NCBI GenBank assembly: GCA_964408025.1 | Contig: CAYOXX010000016.1 | Span: forward strand, 1-47,832 | Length of the DNA stretch: 47,832 bases | Source: CAYOXX01 sp964408025 | GTDB lineage: Bacteria > Acidobacteriota > DATKUA01 | Direction: 5' to 3' | Part shown: positions 43,678 to 47,832 of the stretch, piece after piece | Numbering within the stretch: position 1 is the stretch's first letter | Layout: each line of letters starts with the position of its first letter | Notes under the pieces: model-generated | Told to the model about the DNA's origin: nothing | Seen by the model: only the letters and a program-made list of their open reading frames with translations | The model's database searches: none | Position numbers and translations under genes: made by a program

Positions 43678-43706
43678 TTGACACTCTTTGAACAATTACT
43701 TAGAAT
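43678..43706 (+). promoter_or_regulatory. Strong sigma-70-type promoter for the proline dehydrogenase gene
   Basis: TTGACA (43678-43683), 17-nt spacer, TAGAAT (43701-43706): perfect -35 and 5/6 -10, about 100 bp before the chosen ATG at 43806. Confidence 0.6.
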
Positions 43707-43805
43707 TCACAATTGCATCTTGATGTGTTCGGCCGAGACGTCTGACCGGGGGCCGTGGCTGATAGGTACCGGTTCCGAAACGCGCCTCGAATAGGGAGTG
43801 GCTCG

Positions 43806-44654
43806 ATGGGATTTCTTTGGCTGTTTGCCCGCCGGTTCGTCGCCGGCGAGACGCTGGAAGCGGCGCTGCTCAAGATCAAGGAGATCAACGACAAGGGGCT
43901 CCTGACGACCGTCGACATCCTCGGCGAGAGCATCACCGAGAGGGCGGACGCGGAGAGCTACCGCGACAACTACATCAACCTGCTGCGCGTTGCCGACAGG
44001 GAAGGGCTCGACGGCAACATCTCGATAAAGCCAACGATGATGGGTTTGGACATCGACGACGAGTTCTGTTACGCCAACGTCAAGCGGCTGCTGGAGGAGG
44101 CGGACAAGCTCGGCAGCTTCGTGCGCATCGACATGGAGGGCTCGCCCCACACCGACCGCACGCTCGAGCTGCTTTACCGCCTGCGCCGGGACCACGACAA
44201 CGTCGGCATCGTCGTGCAGGCGATGCTGCGCCGCACCGCCGAGGACATCCGCCTGCTCAACGAGCGCGGCGTCAGCGTGCGCCTCTGCAAGGGCGCCTAC
44301 AAGGAGCCGAAGGAGATCGCCTTCAAGCGGATGCGCCAGATCCGCGAGAATTTCAAGGAGCTGACGAAGACGTTGCTGCGGGACGGTACCTACCCGGCCA
44401 TCGCCACCCACGACGGCGGTCTGATCCGCTGGACCAAGGAGTGGGCGGCCGAGCAGGGGATCGGCAAGGACAGCTTCGAGTTCCAGATGCTCTACGGCCT
44501 GCGCGGCCGCACCCAGGTCGAGCTGGCGCGCGAGGGCTACAAAATGCGCGTCTACGTCCCCTACGGCACCGAGTGGTTCCCTTACTTCTATCGCCGCCTG
44601 AGGGAGCGCAAGGAGAACGTCTTCTTCATCGCCAAGACCTTCTTTAAGCCGTAA
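43806..44654 (+). CDS. Proline dehydrogenase (monofunctional, FAD)
   Basis: 282 residues from ATG 43806, chosen for its GGGAG ribosome site over a GTG at 43755. ARRFVAGETLEAALL, NISIKPTMMGLDID, VRIDMEGSPHTDRTLELL, VRLCKGAYKEPKEIAF and YGLRGRTQVELAREGYKMRVYVPYG are standard proline dehydrogenase barrel motifs, with the RR substrate-binding pair in YRRLRERKE. It oxidises proline to pyrroline-5-carboxylate and passes electrons to quinone. The usual partner (P5C dehydrogenase) is not adjacent, so the pathway's second step must be elsewhere. Confidence 0.94.
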   Translation: MGFLWLFARRFVAGETLEAALLKIKEINDKGLLTTVDILGESITERADAESYRDNYINLLRVADREGLDGNISIKPTMMGLDIDDEFCYANVKRLLEEADKLGSFVRIDMEGSPHTDRTLELLYRLRRDHDNVGIVVQAMLRRTAEDIRLLNERGVSVRLCKGAYKEPKEIAFKRMRQIRENFKELTKTLLRDGTYPAIATHDGGLIRWTKEWAAEQGIGKDSFEFQMLYGLRGRTQVELAREGYKMRVYVPYGTEWFPYFYRRLRERKENVFFIAKTFFKP

Positions 44655-44730
44655 GCCGTGGCGGGCTCCCCACTTGCGAAACCGCCCGTCAGGCCTCAGC
44701 AGAACCGTCTTTTCCGGCTCTCGCGGGCAC

Positions 44731-44758
44731 TTGACTATACCCGCCTTGGCTGTATATT
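44731..44758 (+). promoter_or_regulatory. Candidate sigma-70 promoter upstream of the leader frame and corC-like gene
   Basis: TTGACT (44731-44736), 16-nt spacer, TATATT (44753-44758), 9 bp before the ATG of the leader frame at 44767. Given that short distance the leader would be leaderless or nearly so. Confidence 0.5.
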
Positions 44759-44766
44759 GAAGGCGT

Positions 44767-44841
44767 ATGAACGACGAAGACGACGGACAACCACCCGCTA
44801 GGATATCTCCGCGGTCGGGCCGGCAGCGGGGAGTGAAGTGA
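44767..44841 (+). CDS. Possible 24-residue leader peptide overlapping the CorC gene start
   Basis: An ATG at 44767 opens a short frame (MNDEDDGQPP...) rich in Asp at the start and Arg/Gly later, with a weak GAAGG before it. Its TGA overlaps the GTG start of the next gene in a GTGA arrangement, typical of translational coupling. It could be a genuine leader peptide or chance; the predicted promoter leaves almost no leader before it. Confidence 0.3.
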   Translation: MNDEDDGQPPARISPRSGRQRGVK

Positions 44842-46097
44842 CTTACGAAATCCTCGTGCTGGTCCTGCTGGTCGCACTGTCGGCTTTTTTTTCCGGACTG
44901 GAGATCGCGCTGTTCAGCCTCGGTCGGGCCCACCTGCGGACGCTGGTCGAGAAGAAGGTTCGCGGCGCGGCGACCGTCGCCCGCCTCAAGTCCAACCCCG
45001 AGCGGCTGCTGGCCACCATCCTGATCGGCAACAACGTCGCCAACATCGGCGCCGCCAGCATGGCCACGGCGCTGGCCATACGGCTGTTAGGCGACATCGG
45101 CGTCGGTATCGCCACCGGCGTCATGACGCTGCTGATCCTCGTCTTCGGCGAGATCACGCCCAAGACGCTCGCCTACCGCTGGGCGGAGAAGTTCTCGCTA
45201 CTGTTCGCGCGGCCGCTGGAGCTGTTCGGTCTGCTGGCATTCCCCGTCGTTTGGGTGATAGAGAGGTTCACCAGGCTTCTGACGCGGCGGGCCAACCTGG
45301 GGGCGGGGGCCAAGTCGTCGGTCGGGGACAAGAGCCTGCTGCTCGCGGTCGCACGGATAGGACTCGAGAGAGGCACGATAGCCGAGCGCGAGCACCGCGT
45401 TGTGGAGGGCGCGCTGAAGCTCGGGCACGTGCGCGCCGACAGGGTGATGACGCCCCGCAGCGCGATGGTTGCCGTCGAGGCCGACAAGACGGTGAGCGAG
45501 GCGGCCGAGGAGCTCGGCGGCATGCCGTTCTCTCGCTACCCGGTCTACCGCGACGGCACCGACGACATCGTCGGCATCCTCCACCTGCGCGACCTCTACG
45601 AGAAGCTGCGGCGCGGCGGCGGCGAGACGCGGGTCGACGCGGTGGCCTCCAAGCCGATCTTCGTGCCCAAGACTATGTTAATCGGCGAGCTGCTGCGGCT
45701 CTTCCAGCACGCGCGGGCGCACATCGCGGTAGTCATCGGCGAGTACGGCGAGACCGCCGGCATCGTCACCCTCGAGGACATCCTGGAGGAGATGGTCGGC
45801 GAGATCGAAGACGAAGCCGACGCCGTCCGCCAACACGTCATCAAGCTCGGCGAGGGCCGCTACCTGGTCGACGCTTCGCTGCCGATTGAGGATCTGCGCC
45901 GCTTCACCGGAGTGCGCCTGCCGTCGGGGCACCACACCGTCAACGGCCTGCTGCTGGAGGCGCACCAGAACATTCCGCGCTCCGGCGACAGCGTCGAGGC
46001 CGGCGGCCACACCTTCAAGATCCGCCGCGCCAGCCCCCGCCGTGTCATCCTCGCCGAGATGGTCGTCGCCCCGGGAACAAAGCAAAAAAAGACTTAG
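44838..46097 (+). CDS. CorC/HlyC-type CNNM-CBS membrane protein
   Basis: 419 residues from a GTG at 44838 with GGGGAG upstream. Domains: a DUF21/CNNM membrane part with three or four segments (ILVLVLLVALSAFFSGLEIALFSL, then IGNNVANIGAASMATALAI and LLILVFGEITPKTLAYRWAE), a pair of CBS domains (VMTPRSAMVAVEADKTVSEA; MLIGELLRLFQHARAHIAVVIGEYGETAGIV) and a CorC_HlyC domain (RYLVDASLPIEDLRRF). Family knowledge: metal-ion (Mg/Co) transport or regulation; not a hemolysin despite the old name. Converges on the SLC13 gene with 7 bp between stops. Confidence 0.95.
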   Translation: MTYEILVLVLLVALSAFFSGLEIALFSLGRAHLRTLVEKKVRGAATVARLKSNPERLLATILIGNNVANIGAASMATALAIRLLGDIGVGIATGVMTLLILVFGEITPKTLAYRWAEKFSLLFARPLELFGLLAFPVVWVIERFTRLLTRRANLGAGAKSSVGDKSLLLAVARIGLERGTIAEREHRVVEGALKLGHVRADRVMTPRSAMVAVEADKTVSEAAEELGGMPFSRYPVYRDGTDDIVGILHLRDLYEKLRRGGGETRVDAVASKPIFVPKTMLIGELLRLFQHARAHIAVVIGEYGETAGIVTLEDILEEMVGEIEDEADAVRQHVIKLGEGRYLVDASLPIEDLRRFTGVRLPSGHHTVNGLLLEAHQNIPRSGDSVEAGGHTFKIRRASPRRVILAEMVVAPGTKQKKT

Positions 46098-46104
46098 CAA
46101 TCTG

Positions 46105-47751
46105 CTATCGGACCACCTCGCTGCCGAGCCGCGTGGCCCAGTCGGGTATCTCTCCCAGCACGATGCCGAATACCTGCGTGGCAACCAGCAGGACGGCGGC
46201 CGTCACCACGATGACGCCGATGAAGTTGAGTAGGACTCCGGTGCGCGACATGCGCGGCACGCTCACCCAGCCGGAGGCGAATACGATGGCGTTGGGCGGC
46301 GTGGCCACCGGCAGCATGAAGGCGCAGGAGGCGGATATGGTGGCGGGTATCATGAGCAGGAACGGGTGCTGGCCCATCTCCATCGCCGCCACCGCCAGGA
46401 TCGGGATCATCAGCGTGGTGGTGGCGGTGTTCGAGGTCATCTCGGTCAGGAAGGTCATCAGCAGGCAGATGGCCACGATCACCAGCAGTATCGGGACGCC
46501 GTTGAGGAACTGCAGTCGCTCGCCGATCCAGAGGCTCAGTCCGCTTCTCGAAAAGCCGTCGGCCAAAGCGAAGCCGCCGCCGAAGAGCAGCAGCACGCCC
46601 CACGGCACGCTCGACTGGGCTGTGCGCCAGTCGAGCACGAAGTTACGGCGGCGGTCCTCGCGCAGCGAGAAGGTTTTGATGTCGCTGGGCAGCAGGAAGA
46701 GCAGCGTGCCCATCATGACGGCGATGGTGGAGTCGCTCCAGAAATCGGCGAGACCGTAGATGGGCGCCCAGCCGGGAATGGTTGCGAAGCCGAGTTCGAT
46801 CGGCTGGCGGAAGATCCAGAGCAGCGCCGTGGCGACGAACACCGCCGCTACCTTGCGCTCGCCGGCGCTCATCGGCCCGAGGTGTCGCAGCTCAGTCTCG
46901 ATCACCTCGGAGCCGCCGCCGCTGAAGCTGAAGCTGCTCAGCCGCCTGCGGGGAGCCAGGTAGACAACAACCACCCAGACGAGCGGAATCATCGCCAGGG
47001 AGACCGGCATGCCGACCATCATCCACTGGAAGAAGGAGACCTCGGGCGCGCCGCCGGGGTAGTTGCGGGCCAGCTGGCCGACGAAGATGCCGTTGGGCGG
47101 CGTGCCGATCAGAGTGCCGATGCCGCCGACGCTGGCCGCGTAGGCGATGCCAAGCATCAGCGCCAGGCCGAAACTGTTTTTTACCGAATCCTCGGCGGCC
47201 GCACTCCCTTCGCCCCCTTTGCCCCGCCAGGTGGCCCCCTCGGCGAGGCGGCCGACCGCGGCCATGGCAATCGGCAGCATCATCATCGTCGTGGCGGTGT
47301 TGGAGATCCACATGCTCAGCAGCGCCGTGGCGAGCATGAAGCCCAGAACCAGGCGCCGCGGGCCGGTGCCGATCATGCGGATGGTGAGCAGCGCGACGCG
47401 CCGGTGGAGGTTCCACTTCACCATCGCCGCGGCGATCAGGAAGCCGCCGAGGAAGAGGAAGACGAGCTGGGCGGCGTAGTTGGGCGCCGCCTCTGCGGTG
47501 CTCATGATCCCCAGGGCGGGGTAGAGGACCAGCGGTAGCATGGCGGTGACCGGAATCGGCACGGCCTCGGTGATCCACCAGGTGGCCATCAGCAGCGCCA
47601 CCGCCGCCATCCGCTGTGCCGCCGGTGTCATGCCCGGCGGCGCCGGTGCGAGCAGGACGAGTATGAAGAGAAAGATCCCGAGGTTGAGGCCGATGAGCTG
47701 GTGCAGGCTGTACAACCGCACCCTCAGGGGAGCCTTCTCGCCGGCTTCCAA
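46105..47751 (-). CDS. SLC13/DASS-family anion:sodium symporter
   Basis: 548 residues with about twelve membrane segments and two copies of the family signature SNTATT (ISNTATTMMMLPIAMA, MTSNTATTTLMIPILA), one per inverted half, plus the GTLIGTPPNG and VATPPNAIVFASGW motifs that form the substrate and sodium sites. A soluble loop of about 20 residues near 175-195 (RGKGGEGSAAAED) is an insert. Imports C4-dicarboxylates, citrate or sulfate with sodium; next to the fumarase region, dicarboxylates are plausible. It follows an upstream partial gene by 25 bp on the same strand. Confidence 0.94.
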   Translation of the reverse strand: MEAGEKAPLRVRLYSLHQLIGLNLGIFLFILVLLAPAPPGMTPAAQRMAAVALLMATWWITEAVPIPVTAMLPLVLYPALGIMSTAEAAPNYAAQLVFLFLGGFLIAAAMVKWNLHRRVALLTIRMIGTGPRRLVLGFMLATALLSMWISNTATTMMMLPIAMAAVGRLAEGATWRGKGGEGSAAAEDSVKNSFGLALMLGIAYAASVGGIGTLIGTPPNGIFVGQLARNYPGGAPEVSFFQWMMVGMPVSLAMIPLVWVVVVYLAPRRRLSSFSFSGGGSEVIETELRHLGPMSAGERKVAAVFVATALLWIFRQPIELGFATIPGWAPIYGLADFWSDSTIAVMMGTLLFLLPSDIKTFSLREDRRRNFVLDWRTAQSSVPWGVLLLFGGGFALADGFSRSGLSLWIGERLQFLNGVPILLVIVAICLLMTFLTEMTSNTATTTLMIPILAVAAMEMGQHPFLLMIPATISASCAFMLPVATPPNAIVFASGWVSVPRMSRTGVLLNFIGVIVVTAAVLLVATQVFGIVLGEIPDWATRLGSEVVR

Positions 47752-47776
47752 CTGTCGTACCCCTCCCCTTTGCCCG

Positions 47777-47832
47777 CTATTCGCCGCTTTCGGCGGCCCA
47801 GAAGACGGCGTTGAAGAGCAGACGGTAGGTCC
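47777..47832 (-). CDS. C-terminal tail of a gene cut by the window edge
   Basis: Last 17 residues (TYRLLFNAVFWAAESGE) and a TAG (47779-47777) of a gene continuing beyond the window. The RLLFNA(V/L)F tail is seen in M14-type carboxypeptidases and related exported proteins, but too little remains for a call. Probably cotranscribed with the SLC13 gene, which starts 25 bp downstream. Confidence 0.4.
   Translation of the reverse strand, partial: TYRLLFNAVFWAAESGE

Noticed and set aside
44838..46097. Hemolysin
   Set aside because: Old name for the CNNM-CBS family; no toxin features, the architecture is a membrane metal-ion protein.

Overview
The window is a chromosomal stretch of a high-GC, Gram-negative bacterium, probably from a metagenome assembly (a 10-N gap lies at 684-693). 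Lipid A/LPS core genes (hldE, waaF, lpxL, waaA-lpxK) show an LPS outer membrane. A two-subunit iron-sulfur fumarase, an indolepyruvate:ferredoxin oxidoreductase, a coenzyme-B12-type acyl-CoA mutase subunit, a proline dehydrogenase and two unrelated asparaginases suggest a heterotroph that degrades amino acids, perhaps anaerobically. A DUF5916-type outer-membrane protein and a YfhO-type membrane protein fit several uncultured phyla (FCB-like groups, Acidobacteria, delta-type bacteria). The phylum cannot be fixed from these genes.

Layout. 1-4.4 kb: LPS operon on the minus strand, notable for a WaaA-LpxK fusion. 4.5-5.5 kb: Tat-exported asparaginase. 5.5-7.5 kb: repeat-rich spacer holding an intact ISL3-type insertion sequence (5973-7306) with a perfect 8-bp target duplication, landed near the axis of a small palindrome. 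7.5-10.9 kb: response regulator-PAS-GGDEF diguanylate cyclase, L-asparaginase II and an NDUFA9-like SDR. 11-13.5 kb: PH-like membrane protein and a homocysteine methyltransferase/MTHFR fusion. 13.5-16.3 kb: palindromic repeats, then iorBA, in which IorA lacks its usual ferredoxin domain. 16.5-18.5 kb: CYTH protein, Mut7-C/zinc-ribbon protein, a 123-bp hairpin and a TerB-DnaJ protein. 18.7-25.2 kb: two GT4 glycosyltransferases, a PHP phosphoesterase, a membrane protein, a YkgJ-type cysteine-cluster protein, and a GT-A-like transferase coupled to a degenerate HAD protein. 25.2-27.3 kb: a glycine-pentad repeat protein, Ogt and a stand-alone MshEN protein. 27.3-30.1 kb: a lower-GC patch with a beta-lactamase-fold/CARDB protein, then a Tyr/Gly/Arg/His-rich secreted protein with a strong terminator. 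30.1-39.2 kb: DUF5916 outer-membrane protein, Rel, acyl-CoA mutase, lipoprotein and a Ktr-type K+ system. 39.2-47.8 kb: a probable gene remnant, YfhO protein, two-subunit fumarase, proline dehydrogenase, CorC/HlyC-type CBS protein, SLC13/DASS transporter and the tail of one more gene.

How the genes fit together. The LPS genes encode consecutive steps: Kdo addition and 4'-phosphorylation (one fused protein), late acylation, then heptose kinase and transferase. Amino acids released by the asparaginases, proline dehydrogenase and indolepyruvate oxidoreductase would enter a TCA-type pathway through propionyl/methylmalonyl-CoA and fumarate, with the SLC13 carrier moving dicarboxylates. The diguanylate cyclase and the MshEN protein raise the possibility of local c-di-GMP signalling. 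I saw no CRISPR array, tRNA, rRNA, prophage or recognised defence island. The most unusual material is fusions and truncations of known enzymes, small repeat elements and several uncharacterised proteins, not one clear new system. All GC statements are by eye; nothing was computed.
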